Below are positions 24,574 to 33,114 of a DNA stretch of 64,000 nucleotides, one piece after another. Under the pieces are notes generated by a model that was not told where the DNA came from, did no database searches, and saw only the letters and a program-made list of their open reading frames with translations. Positions within the stretch are counted from its first letter, which is position 1, and every line of letters starts with the position of its first letter. A program made the translations under genes and the position numbers. The stretch is from Candidatus Thiothrix anitrata (GTDB lineage Bacteria; Pseudomonadota; Gammaproteobacteria; Thiotrichales; Thiotrichaceae), in contig NZ_CP072800.1 in assembly GCF_017901155.1 (NCBI RefSeq), positions 1,577,283 through 1,641,282 on the forward strand. The letters are read 5' to 3'.

Positions 24574-25626
24574 ATGTCATTCATGCCAAACATTCAATCT
24601 TTCTTACGCTGGTGGGGCGAGGGCTTGTATCAAAGTCTGCCTGATGCTGTGCGTAAGTGGTTTCGTAGCGACCTGCCACGTTTGATTTTACAGCTACGCG
24701 ATAATCATCGCGTGGAGGTGGCGTGGTTACAAGACGGTAAACAGCAAACTTGTGGTGAGTTAGTACTCGGTGAGGCAAGTGCGTCGTTGGATTGTATTCC
24801 CACCGCACAACGCCTCAAGCCATATGATGTCGAATTGCGCTTGGGGGCTACGCATGTGTTGCATATGCAGCGTCATTTCCCGGAAGCAGCCAAGGAGAAT
24901 TTGCGGCAAGTGGTAGGGTATCAGCTTGATCGTTTAACGCCATTTACCGCCGATAATGCATATTTTGATGCCTACCCGCTTCAGCACGATAAGCAACGCA
25001 AGGAAATTTTGGCGGACATTTATGTGATTCCGCGCCATGCGGTAGCCCAGTGGTTGCGTCAATTAGAGGGAGTGAACGTTGAGAAAATTGACCGAATTTC
25101 AGTAGCAGACACCGCCAATCGGGTTAATTTGATGCATGAGCAACAAGCAGCCAGTAGTTCATCGTGGTCAAAAGTCCCTCTGTATACTTTTCTTATCGCT
25201 TTGGCATTAAGCCTACTGGCTCCGTTGGCCTATAAACAACGGCGTGCGATGCAGATTGATGCCGCATTAAGTGAGTTACGCCAAACCTCATCAGGACAAT
25301 TGGATATTCGTGACAAATTAATGGCTGCGGAAGATGCACTGAAGTTTCTGGAAGAAAAGCGTAAAACCTCACCGATCGCGCTTGATGTCGTGGAAAAGTT
25401 GGCGGCTGATCTTCCCGGACATACTTGGCTGGAGCGTTTGAGTATTGCTGGCAAGACCTTGGAAATTCGTGGCGAGTCGGGTAAGGCATTGACCTTGATT
25501 GATTTATTGGAGGAGTCCGATGCGTTTTCCAATGTGCGGTTTAAATCACCCGTGACCCGTAATAAAGATAACGGTAATGACCGTTTCCATATCGAGGCAA
25601 CCTTGGAGGTGGCACATGTGGAATGA
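24574..25626 (+). CDS. gspL: Type II secretion inner-membrane protein GspL
   Basis: 350 aa. A cytoplasmic actin-like N-terminal part (RLILQLRDNHRVEVAWLQDG, then FPEAAKENLRQVVGYQLDRL) is followed by one membrane helix near 208-222 (LYTFLIALALSLLAPLAYKQ) and a periplasmic ferredoxin-like/PilN domain. GspL links the ATPase GspE to GspM. It is shorter than Vibrio EpsL and resembles PilM-PilN hybrids; type II secretion is preferred because gspM and gspD follow. No ribosome site is obvious at the ATG. The 5' flank 24397-24573 shows nothing definite. Confidence 0.8.
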   Translation: MSFMPNIQSFLRWWGEGLYQSLPDAVRKWFRSDLPRLILQLRDNHRVEVAWLQDGKQQTCGELVLGEASASLDCIPTAQRLKPYDVELRLGATHVLHMQRHFPEAAKENLRQVVGYQLDRLTPFTADNAYFDAYPLQHDKQRKEILADIYVIPRHAVAQWLRQLEGVNVEKIDRISVADTANRVNLMHEQQAASSSSWSKVPLYTFLIALALSLLAPLAYKQRRAMQIDAALSELRQTSSGQLDIRDKLMAAEDALKFLEEKRKTSPIALDVVEKLAADLPGHTWLERLSIAGKTLEIRGESGKALTLIDLLEESDAFSNVRFKSPVTRNKDNGNDRFHIEATLEVAHVE

Positions 25627-26221
25627 AGGCATTTTGAAAAAGCATCAAACGTTACTCTCGTGGAGTTTATTGCTGCTGTTGGTGTTGGCGTTTTTGATGA
25701 TGGTCGTGGTGCCGTTAGCGCAAACTAGTGTTGCTTATGGGCAACGTATTGAAAATGGTTATCAACAGTTGGCGCGTTTTCGGCAAATTGCTGAAGCAAC
25801 CCCGGAATTCACCGCTGAATATGAACGTGTACAGCAACAGGGTTTGGATAAATTGTTTTACCCAGCAGGTATGACTGCGGCACAAGTGGCGAAAGAATTG
25901 CAGAAGCATCTAGCAACAGTTATTACCCGTGACAATGGTGTGTTAGTGAGTTCTGAGGTGTTGGAGGATCAGACTGTTTCCGATCAGGAGCAGGCGGCAA
26001 CGTATCAGCGCGTTATGGTTAAAGCGGTGTTCCATAGTAGTCCGGAATTGTTACGCGAAGTGTTGCATCAGGCTTACCGGGCGCGTCCATTAATATTTGT
26101 GGAAAGTTTGGACATTAAACCGTTGGATGACAAAAATTCACAGCAGCAAACCGTCAAAGCAGAAGTAAAAATTTCGACTTATTGGCGTGGCGGGGAGGTG
26201 AGTCATGAGAAAGCTGATTAA
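25616..26221 (+). CDS. gspM: Type II secretion protein GspM (PilO-like)
   Basis: 201 aa from the ATG at 25616, 11 bp inside gspL, behind GGAGGTGGC. A short cytoplasmic head, a single helix (WSLLLLLVLAFLMMVVVPLA) and a periplasmic coiled coil plus ferredoxin-like domain fit GspM, partner of GspL in the inner-membrane platform. Overlaps with both neighbours suggest one transcript. Confidence 0.75.
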   Translation: MWNEGILKKHQTLLSWSLLLLLVLAFLMMVVVPLAQTSVAYGQRIENGYQQLARFRQIAEATPEFTAEYERVQQQGLDKLFYPAGMTAAQVAKELQKHLATVITRDNGVLVSSEVLEDQTVSDQEQAATYQRVMVKAVFHSSPELLREVLHQAYRARPLIFVESLDIKPLDDKNSQQQTVKAEVKISTYWRGGEVSHEKAD

Positions 26222-27053
26222 TCCGCCGATTCAGGCACTATTGTTGATGAGTGGTGTGGGGCTGTTGGGTTTAGCTGGGTGGAGTTTAGTTGATCTTAAG
26301 TTGCGGGATGAGTCTCAGGCACACGCTGGTGGCGAGGTAAGTGTGAAAATCCCGGATGCTAGTGTCTTGGATGCACCTGCAATGGATGCTTACCCACAGA
26401 TGGTGCAGACACCGTTATTTTGGGAAACACGTAAAAAACCAGAAGCTCCGAAACAGGCAGCACCAGTGGTAGAAGTTGTGCCGGTAGATACTTCATTACC
26501 GGAAGGTCGTCTGATTGGTATTATCAATCTTGGTGATAGCTCCTTCGGTATTGTACAAGACTCTGAAGGTCAAAGTACTCACTTGCGCAAGGGTGATAGC
26601 TGGGGGGCTTGGAAGGTGATAGGACTTAATTCTGAGCGTTTACAATTAGCACAGGGTAGTGAAGTTCAGGAAATTCCGTTGATCGGCGATTTCGCTGTGC
26701 CGCAGGAAAATCCACAAGTGGCACAGGCTAAGGCTAGAGTTTTGCAGCAACAAGCAGCCATTAAACGGCCAGTACAAGGTATTACCCCGGCAGCCCAAAT
26801 AGCAATGGCAGGTAAACAACAACCGGTGGCAGTGCCACCCCCTTTGGTTTCACCACCTATTGATCCGGTGATGGATAATGCAATGCCGGGTAATAATGGG
26901 ATGGGCTTGCCGTTTCCGGCAGATACGGCGAAACAGCCACCTGCGTTATCGGTGAAAGATGCATTAGAAGCGCGTCAACGTTTGATGGCTTCACGCTGGG
27001 GTAGTTTGAGTGGTGATGCTGCGATGCCAACTGAGTCTGGGCAGAAACAGTAG
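26205..27053 (+). CDS. gspN: GspN/GspC-like type II secretion protein (XpsN type)
   Basis: 282 aa. One N-terminal helix (LLLMSGVGLLGLAGWSLVDL) is followed by a homology-region (HR)-like domain at ~100-165 (LPEGRLIGIINLGDSSFGIV, LRKGDSWGAWKVIGL) and a Pro/Gln-rich linker. It probably connects the inner-membrane platform to the secretin, as GspC or Xanthomonas XpsN does. The L-M-N-D order is that of the xps cluster. The exact name (N versus C) is uncertain. Confidence 0.65.
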   Translation: MRKLINPPIQALLLMSGVGLLGLAGWSLVDLKLRDESQAHAGGEVSVKIPDASVLDAPAMDAYPQMVQTPLFWETRKKPEAPKQAAPVVEVVPVDTSLPEGRLIGIINLGDSSFGIVQDSEGQSTHLRKGDSWGAWKVIGLNSERLQLAQGSEVQEIPLIGDFAVPQENPQVAQAKARVLQQQAAIKRPVQGITPAAQIAMAGKQQPVAVPPPLVSPPIDPVMDNAMPGNNGMGLPFPADTAKQPPALSVKDALEARQRLMASRWGSLSGDAAMPTESGQKQ

Positions 27054-27062
27054 CATTGTGAT

Positions 27063-27094
27063 TTATCCGATAAACTGTACTTTTTATCCGATAA
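27063..27094 (+). promoter_or_regulatory. Operator-like pair of palindromes before gspD
   Basis: TTATCCGATAA occurs twice (27063-27073 and 27084-27094), 21 bp apart centre to centre, two helical turns. Each is an inverted repeat TTATC-C-GATAA. A CATCACTG/CAGTGATG hairpin follows at 27123-27149. Confidence 0.5.
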
Positions 27095-27183
27095 GAAAAA
27101 TATTAGTATGACCGGGGCTATGCATCACTGTTGAATTTTCGCAGTGATGTCGCTAGATAAAATAATAAGAATGGGGTTAGCTT

Positions 27184-29451
27184 GTGAATTACAAGGTTAA
27201 TATCGTTGGGTTGGTTAGTGTGGCGGTCGTTATGTCGGCTTGCACTTCCATTAAAGGCAGCCCAGGCTATCGTGATAATACCACTTCCGGTGGCTTTCAA
27301 CGCAGTGCGGCAATCAAGGAGTTGAATGACGCAACTTATAGCCATCCGGTACTGAGAGCGGCCAGTGCGCCAACAGTGAGGCCTGCTAATTATCAAGCTG
27401 ATGCACCTGCCACAGCACCTGCATGGGATGCTATGCAGCCTTCAGCGAAGACCGCGAACACTAACAAAACAGATGATGTGGAGTTAATACTCGGCACTCA
27501 GGACTATTACCGTGATGATGTGAAACGCCCCGCAATAGCCACTTCCTCCAAGCGCAAGGCTGGTGGTGTGGCATTGAATTTTGAACGTGCCAGTATCCGT
27601 GAAGTGGTGAAGGTGGTATTGGGCGACATTCTAAAACAAACCTATACCGTTGAACCGGGAGTTGAAGGTGAGGTAACCATTAGCTCTACCGATCCTATTG
27701 CCCAAGATGCGCTCATTCCGACCTTAGAATCCTTGCTGCAAACCCAGGGCGCGGTACTTTATAAAGATGATACCGGCAGTTTCCGGGTGGCGGCGCGAGC
27801 CAATATCAAAGGGCGCGGCTTAATGCCGTCCACAGGTTCGATTAAGCCGGGTTACAGTATGCAGGTCATTACCCTGCGTTATATTCCAGCTGCAGAAATG
27901 CAGAAAATTCTGGAACCGATTGCGAGTCCTGATGCGTTTGTGCGGGTTGACCCGAACCGCAATATGTTGGTGTTGGCTGGCACGAGTTCGGAGCTGGCTA
28001 ATTTAAGTGCCACGATTAAAACCTTTGATGTGGACGTATTGAAAGGCATGTCAGTGGGTTTGTATCGCGTTAAAAATGTTGAAGCCTCCGTGGTGGCGAA
28101 AAATCTTGACGCACTGTTTGGCGAAAGTGGTAATAGCCCTATGGCGGGCATGATTAAAATCATGCCGATTGAACACATGAACAGCATTATGATTATTTCT
28201 GCCAATCCTGATTACCTCAAAGATATGAAGGATTGGGTAGACCGTTTTGATCAGGTTAGCCCGACGGCGGGACGACAACTGTTTGTTTACCACGTCCAAA
28301 ATGGTAAGGCGGAACATTTAGCAGAAATGCTTAATCAGATATTCGGTGGTAAAAAAAGTTCCAGCAGCAAAGCATTCCCAAGCGATACAAATACTAGTAG
28401 TCTCGCCCCCGGTTTAACCCCTGCTTCTGTCGGAGCAGATGGGCAAGTGGTAGCTGGTGCAGAATCAATGGCAACACCCGCGAAAACCATGTTGGGTGAA
28501 GCGGGTGAGGGTGGCGTAAGTATTAACCCGGATGCAGAAGTGCGGATTGTGGCGGATAAAACCAATAATTCCCTGATGATCATGTCTACTAACGATACTT
28601 ATCAGCAAATTCTGGAGTCACTCAAGCGCATTGACATTATGCCGATGCAGGTGCAAGTGGAAGCGTCCATTATGGAAGTCACACTCACTGATGGTTTGGA
28701 ATACGGCTTGCAGTGGTATTTTAGAAACTCTGGCAATACGGTTGGGAGTAACGGTTTAGGACGTGCAACGGCAACGGAGTCTGGGTTTACTCCACCCGTC
28801 GGATTCTCATTTGCTACTAGTGGGGCGGCTTCCAATGTGTTGGGCGTGGTTAATGCCTTGGCGCGTGAATCCAAGGTGCGTGTATTGTCATCACCGTCGA
28901 TTTTAGTGCTGGATAATCAAACTGCCTCGATTCGTGTTGGTGATCAGCAGCCGATCTTTACCGGCAAGCTGAATGATTCCACCGGTGGTTCTTCGACCAC
29001 GGTGCAGTACAAGGATACTGGGGTATCGTTGCAAGTGACACCACAAGTTAACTCCAACGGTTTGGTGAAAATGGATATTCAGCAGGATATTACCGATACT
29101 GGCGAAATTGATGCAGCCACCGGCAACCGTAGCTTTTTGCAACGTAATATTAAAAGTAGCGTCGCTGTCAAAAGTGGTGAAACCATTGTGCTGGGTGGTT
29201 TGATTCGCGATAACAGCTCGACAGGTAAAAACGGAGTTCCCGGTTTATCTAAATTGCCGATTGTGGGTAGTGCTTTCAGCGGTAGCAGTAGTAGTGGTAA
29301 ACGTACCGAATTATTGGTGCTGATTACCCCGACAGCGATTAAGGATCAGCGTGATTTGGTGAAAACCGGCGAAGAAATGCGTGAACGGATGCAACGGCTG
29401 ATGGATGGCGATAAATTCATTCCGCAATTAAGGGGGCAATATGTCAATTAA
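27184..29451 (+). CDS. gspD: Type II secretion secretin GspD (lipoprotein type)
   Basis: 755 aa. A GTG start is followed by a lipoprotein signal ending VVMSAC, then periplasmic N0-N3 domains (VALNFERASIREVVKVVLGD; VITLRYIPAAEMQKILEPI; YRVKNVEASVVAKNLDALF; VYHVQNGKAEHLAEMLNQIF) and the secretin core (QVEASIMEVTLTDGLEYGLQ, VRVLSSPSILVLDNQTASIR, TELLVLITPTAI). It forms the outer-membrane channel. Being a lipoprotein, it may reach the outer membrane through the Lol route without a separate pilotin. The gene is separated from gspN by an operator-like pair, so it may have its own promoter. Confidence 0.93.
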   Translation: MNYKVNIVGLVSVAVVMSACTSIKGSPGYRDNTTSGGFQRSAAIKELNDATYSHPVLRAASAPTVRPANYQADAPATAPAWDAMQPSAKTANTNKTDDVELILGTQDYYRDDVKRPAIATSSKRKAGGVALNFERASIREVVKVVLGDILKQTYTVEPGVEGEVTISSTDPIAQDALIPTLESLLQTQGAVLYKDDTGSFRVAARANIKGRGLMPSTGSIKPGYSMQVITLRYIPAAEMQKILEPIASPDAFVRVDPNRNMLVLAGTSSELANLSATIKTFDVDVLKGMSVGLYRVKNVEASVVAKNLDALFGESGNSPMAGMIKIMPIEHMNSIMIISANPDYLKDMKDWVDRFDQVSPTAGRQLFVYHVQNGKAEHLAEMLNQIFGGKKSSSSKAFPSDTNTSSLAPGLTPASVGADGQVVAGAESMATPAKTMLGEAGEGGVSINPDAEVRIVADKTNNSLMIMSTNDTYQQILESLKRIDIMPMQVQVEASIMEVTLTDGLEYGLQWYFRNSGNTVGSNGLGRATATESGFTPPVGFSFATSGAASNVLGVVNALARESKVRVLSSPSILVLDNQTASIRVGDQQPIFTGKLNDSTGGSSTTVQYKDTGVSLQVTPQVNSNGLVKMDIQQDITDTGEIDAATGNRSFLQRNIKSSVAVKSGETIVLGGLIRDNSSTGKNGVPGLSKLPIVGSAFSGSSSSGKRTELLVLITPTAIKDQRDLVKTGEEMRERMQRLMDGDKFIPQLRGQYVN

Positions 29452-29848
29452 AGCAGGTGCTTATGCTTTGTGCTTGGGGGCGGCAGTGATGCTGTCAGGG
29501 TGCGAGTGGTCTACCGAGGAGCGTATCGCTGCGGCGGCGCAACAACGTTGGGATGCCCTGATTTCAGGGGATACTCAAACCGCTTACCGGCATTACAGCG
29601 ATGCATTTCAGCAAACTACCCCGTATGAGCACTTTAAAAATAAAGTGCATGGCACGGGGTTGTGGAGTCGCGCTAAGGTCGGTGAAGTCAGGTGTGAAAC
29701 ATCGAGTGAGCGTTGCCAAGTTGCTGTTGATGTTACCGTTACCATGAAAATGCGCGGTTTATCAAATCCCGTCGATACGACTGACCGCGTGTCGGAAACA
29801 TGGGTAAAACAGGGCTGGTTTTCGGACTGGCGGTACGTAAAGCAATAG
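29441..29848 (+). CDS. Small lipoprotein downstream of gspD
   Basis: 135 aa. The signal ends at lipobox MLSGC. The mature part (QQRWDALISGDTQTAYRHYS, then YEHFKNKVHGTGLW) looks like an NTF2/SnoaL-type fold, with one Cys pair (CETSSERC). It overlaps gspD by 11 bp, so it is co-translated with the secretin. A pilotin-like or assembly role is possible but not shown. Confidence 0.75.
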   Translation: MSIKAGAYALCLGAAVMLSGCEWSTEERIAAAAQQRWDALISGDTQTAYRHYSDAFQQTTPYEHFKNKVHGTGLWSRAKVGEVRCETSSERCQVAVDVTVTMKMRGLSNPVDTTDRVSETWVKQGWFSDWRYVKQ

Positions 29849-29947
29849 GTGGTCTATAAAATTCATGAATAAGATCACGTATAATCGCATTCAATCAACG
29901 ATTACTCCGTCAACAATACATAAAAGATAGAAATAGGAGGCACGCAA

Positions 29948-31507
29948 GTGTTAAGCAAAAATAAAATCGCCATCAGTGTTGCTGTTGGTATTTTGGGGGT
30001 AGCGGGCGTTATGACCAGTGCACAAGCTGTGCATGTCAACCCTGATGGTACAGGACAGGTTTTGTTATTCCCCTACTACAATGCGCGTGACGGTTACGTT
30101 ACCAATATTAATATCGTCAACTCCACTGACCAAACCAAAGCAGTCAAAATCCGTTTCCGCGAAGGAAAAAATAGCCAAGATGTACTCGACTTTAATATCT
30201 ATATGTCTCCTGAAGATGTCTGGACGGGTAGTGTCCAACCTGGAGTGGGAATAGATGGTAAAAGCAAGGTTGCGGCGATTAGTACGTCGGATCGCTCTTG
30301 TACCTTGCCAATTCTGGTTGACTGTAAAGTGGGTGAGTGTGTGAGTAAGCCTCAGCCATTTACCGGTATTGGGGTTGCACCTGACGATACCCGTGAAGGC
30401 TACGTCGAAGTCATTGAGATGGGGGTGGTCACTGATAAAACGGTCGCCGATGGTGTGTTACATACCAATGGTACGCCTAATAACTGTAAAGTACTTGAAG
30501 CAGCTTGGCAGTATCAGGATAAATCACCGTTAGGTATATTGGATAAAAATGATGTGCCCGTTGGTATCTTCGCCAAAGGTGCTGGTAGTGCGGATGCTGA
30601 AGGTATTTCAGCTCCTACTGGTGGTTTGTTTGGCTCCTCTGCCATTATTAACATTGGTGAGGGTTCTGCGTTTGCCGTAGATCCTATCGCAATTGATAAC
30701 TACAGCACTGCACCGCAACACCATCGCGCAGATCATACGGAACAGTATCTGTTACCATCACTGGCATCGGGTAACGTGACAACCAGTAGTGTGATGATCC
30801 ACAATGCAGGTGGCACACAACTGGTGCAAACGACGTGGGATACAACGGCTAAAGATACTTGTCAAGATGCGTCAGGTATTCCTTGTGGTATTAACCCCTA
30901 CCCAATTGCCCATGTTCTGTTAGCACCACATCTGATGAACGAATACTTCCTTGATCCGGCCTTCGGTTACGATGGTCACACGGATTGGGTGGTCAGCTTC
31001 CCAATGAAGAAGCATGGCATCCACGCTGGTGCTCAAGATATTACGGCTACCTTTGAAAACGGTATTTTTGACCGTGAAGAAGGTCGTCCAGCGGCAGTGG
31101 CTGGCGGTGATCTCGACTTTGGTTTCTCACCACCAGCAGGCGGCGGTATTGATGCCGTGGATCAAACCAGTAAATTGCTGCGTGAAGTTAACGTGTTGAG
31201 CTTTAAGTCAACGGCACAAAGCGAAGCAGCCTTAAGTCGCACGGTTATGTCCAGCCTAGAAGCACAACATATCAGCGTAGGGCCATTCGTTTATGGTTGG
31301 GCGCGGTTGTCATTCCCCGGCTACGACTTGTCAGCAGGTAATCCGCAGGGCAAGGGTTACGGTGTAACACCAGCTAATTACACGGCGGGCAGTAACATCT
31401 ATAAGGGTGTTCCGGCAGTTGGTGCGGCCTTTATTGAAGGTAACGTCAGTCAGAATGCGAACGCCCGTTTCGGCGATGCATTACCGCACAAAATCCAACG
31501 CGATTAA
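29948..31507 (+). CDS. Large exported protein of unknown function (possible type II substrate or surface layer)
   Basis: 519 aa from the GTG at 29948 behind AGGAGG. A Sec signal peptide (VGILGVAGVMTSAQA) is followed by VHVNPDGTGQVLLFPYYNAR and NINIVNSTDQTKAVKIRFRE. The mature part is Gly/Asp/Asn-rich, low in Cys apart from a cluster near 118-130, with no membrane helix. Related proteins are found as unnamed exported proteins in sulfur and methane oxidisers. Position next to gspD suggests secretion by that system. A TATAAT at 29880-29885 may be its -10 box. A terminator follows the stop codon. Confidence 0.7.
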   Translation: MLSKNKIAISVAVGILGVAGVMTSAQAVHVNPDGTGQVLLFPYYNARDGYVTNINIVNSTDQTKAVKIRFREGKNSQDVLDFNIYMSPEDVWTGSVQPGVGIDGKSKVAAISTSDRSCTLPILVDCKVGECVSKPQPFTGIGVAPDDTREGYVEVIEMGVVTDKTVADGVLHTNGTPNNCKVLEAAWQYQDKSPLGILDKNDVPVGIFAKGAGSADAEGISAPTGGLFGSSAIINIGEGSAFAVDPIAIDNYSTAPQHHRADHTEQYLLPSLASGNVTTSSVMIHNAGGTQLVQTTWDTTAKDTCQDASGIPCGINPYPIAHVLLAPHLMNEYFLDPAFGYDGHTDWVVSFPMKKHGIHAGAQDITATFENGIFDREEGRPAAVAGGDLDFGFSPPAGGGIDAVDQTSKLLREVNVLSFKSTAQSEAALSRTVMSSLEAQHISVGPFVYGWARLSFPGYDLSAGNPQGKGYGVTPANYTAGSNIYKGVPAVGAAFIEGNVSQNANARFGDALPHKIQRD

Positions 31508-31524
31508 TTCGCGCTTGGGGTATA

Positions 31525-31555
31525 GGGGTGGGCTTTCCACCCCTGTTTGGTTTTT
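31525..31555 (+). terminator. Terminator of the exported-protein gene
   Basis: GGGGTGG pairs with CCACCCC over GCTTT, followed by a T-rich tract. Confidence 0.75.
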
Positions 31556-31579
31556 GGCTTGCTCATTGTGTTGAAACTT

Positions 31580-32344
31580 ATGCTGCGTAAATACCTAGCT
31601 GCACTATTGTGCGCCATTATTCCCTGCATTTCAGGAGCGGCGGAACCTACCGTATCGCCTGAAACCTTATTTATCCGTGATACTTTGCTGCAAAAGGGCT
31701 TGGCCTTGGGCTTGGATAAAAGTCCCGAACTGGAAAAGCAAGTCGCGGCATTTCGCGAAGAACAAATTGCCCGTTTAGCCTTGAATGCGGCTCTCGAAGA
31801 AGGGATGCCGGACTTTACTGCGCGTGCCGAAGAGCTGTATCAGGTGCGTAAAGAAAAACAGTACCAGTTACCGCTGCGGTTGCGGGTCAGAGTGCTGGAA
31901 AGTAGTTTTGCCAGCGGTGCAGCGGCGGCTACCCGTAGCCAATTGGAAAATCTGCGCTCGCAAATCCTTGCGGGGGAACTCGATTTTAAAGCAGCGGTGT
32001 TAGCTCACAGCAGCGACCCCGAACGCAAGCTTACTGAAGGCGATAGCCAATGGTTTTCCGCCGGACAAAAGTCCGATGTACTGTACGCGGCTGCGGAACA
32101 ACTCACCCCGGAAAAACCGTTCAGCGATATTGTGATGGATGAAAACCGTGCGTATTTGCTGCATTACCTTGACCGCAAAGCCCCGGAAGTGCGCAGTTTT
32201 GATGAGGTAAAAGCGGAAATCATTAGCGAATTGCAGCAGGCTTACCGCGATACGCAACGCAAAGTGGTGATGGAAAAATTCCGCACACAATTCCAGCAAC
32301 AACTGGATAAAGCCGCACCGCCGCCGCAGGCAGCCGCGATGTGA
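31580..32344 (+). CDS. Periplasmic parvulin-type peptidyl-prolyl isomerase (EpsD/SurA-like)
   Basis: 254 aa from the ATG at 31580, which gives a clean signal peptide (LAALLCAIIPCISGAAEP); TTG/GTG codons upstream are possible. It has a SurA-N-like helical region followed by a rotamase domain (LRVRVLESSF, DFKAAVLAHSSDPERKLTEG, then DSQWFSAGQ). It opens the polysaccharide locus, overlapping wzm by 4 bp (GTGA). EpsD-type isomerases in exopolysaccharide loci help fold export components; the exact client is unknown. Confidence 0.8.
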   Translation: MLRKYLAALLCAIIPCISGAAEPTVSPETLFIRDTLLQKGLALGLDKSPELEKQVAAFREEQIARLALNAALEEGMPDFTARAEELYQVRKEKQYQLPLRLRVRVLESSFASGAAAATRSQLENLRSQILAGELDFKAAVLAHSSDPERKLTEGDSQWFSAGQKSDVLYAAAEQLTPEKPFSDIVMDENRAYLLHYLDRKAPEVRSFDEVKAEIISELQQAYRDTQRKVVMEKFRTQFQQQLDKAAPPPQAAAM

Positions 32345-33114
32345 ACACGTTACCCCTAACACTGTTTTGGCAATTACTGCGGCGTGACATCCAAGAGCGT
32401 TACACCGGAACGGTCTTAGGTGCGGCGTGGTTGGTGATTCAGCCGTTGTTGATGTTGCTGGTTTACGCGCTGGTGTTTGGTGAGGTGTTGCAATTACGTT
32501 TTGGTGAACACCACACCGATGGGCAGTTTGCAGCGTATTTATTCGCTGGGTTAATGGCTTTTAATGCCCTAGCGGAAGTGGTGACACGCGCCCCCGGTTT
32601 GCTGGTGGAACGGCGTGAATTATTGCTGCATTCGGCGTTGTCACCGGCATTGTTACCGTTGTTACCCGTCGCGGTTTCGCTGGGGTTGGAAGCCATTTCA
32701 CTCGGCTTATTACTGGTGTGGTTGCTGATTCATGGGCAATGGCAGCCGTGGGGCTGGGTATTTTATCTGCCGTTTGTTGTCGCTCGCTTACTGCTGAGTT
32801 TGGCACTGAGTTATTGGCTGGCAGTGTTGGGGGTGTTTTTACGCGATTTGCGTCAACTGATGCCGCCGTTGTTGGGGGTATTGCTGTTGATTTCTGCGGT
32901 GGTTTACCCGCCGGAATTAGTCCCTGAATCCCTGAAAATTGGTTTGCTGTTAAATCCGGTAGCGCAATTGGTGCAGGGCTACCGTGACGCGTTATTGGAA
33001 GGCGTGTTTCGTGGGGAAATTTGGCTGGGACTAATGTTGCTGGCAAGTGGCTTGTTGTTTGCTGGACGTTGGTTGTTTCAACGCCTGATGCCGCACGTGA
33101 GGTATGTGCTGTGA
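32341..33114 (+). CDS. wzm: Polysaccharide ABC exporter permease Wzm
   Basis: 257 aa with six predicted helices of the ABC-2 type; the start LTLFWQLLRRDIQERYTGTV contains the family's RDI..RY.GS/TxLG signature. It moves a finished lipid-linked glycan (O-antigen type) across the inner membrane with Wzt. Starts and stops overlap by 4 bases on both sides (GTGA), a translationally coupled run. Confidence 0.92.
   Translation: MNTLPLTLFWQLLRRDIQERYTGTVLGAAWLVIQPLLMLLVYALVFGEVLQLRFGEHHTDGQFAAYLFAGLMAFNALAEVVTRAPGLLVERRELLLHSALSPALLPLLPVAVSLGLEAISLGLLLVWLLIHGQWQPWGWVFYLPFVVARLLLSLALSYWLAVLGVFLRDLRQLMPPLLGVLLLISAVVYPPELVPESLKIGLLLNPVAQLVQGYRDALLEGVFRGEIWLGLMLLASGLLFAGRWLFQRLMPHVRYVL

Noticed and set aside
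29880-29885. A full sigma-70 promoter before the exported-protein gene
   Set aside because: TATAAT is present but no convincing -35 box stands at the right distance, so it is only mentioned in the gene entry.
31545-31579. TTG or GTG start for the PPIase gene
   Set aside because: They lie in the terminator tail of the previous gene; ATG 31580 gives a normal signal peptide.
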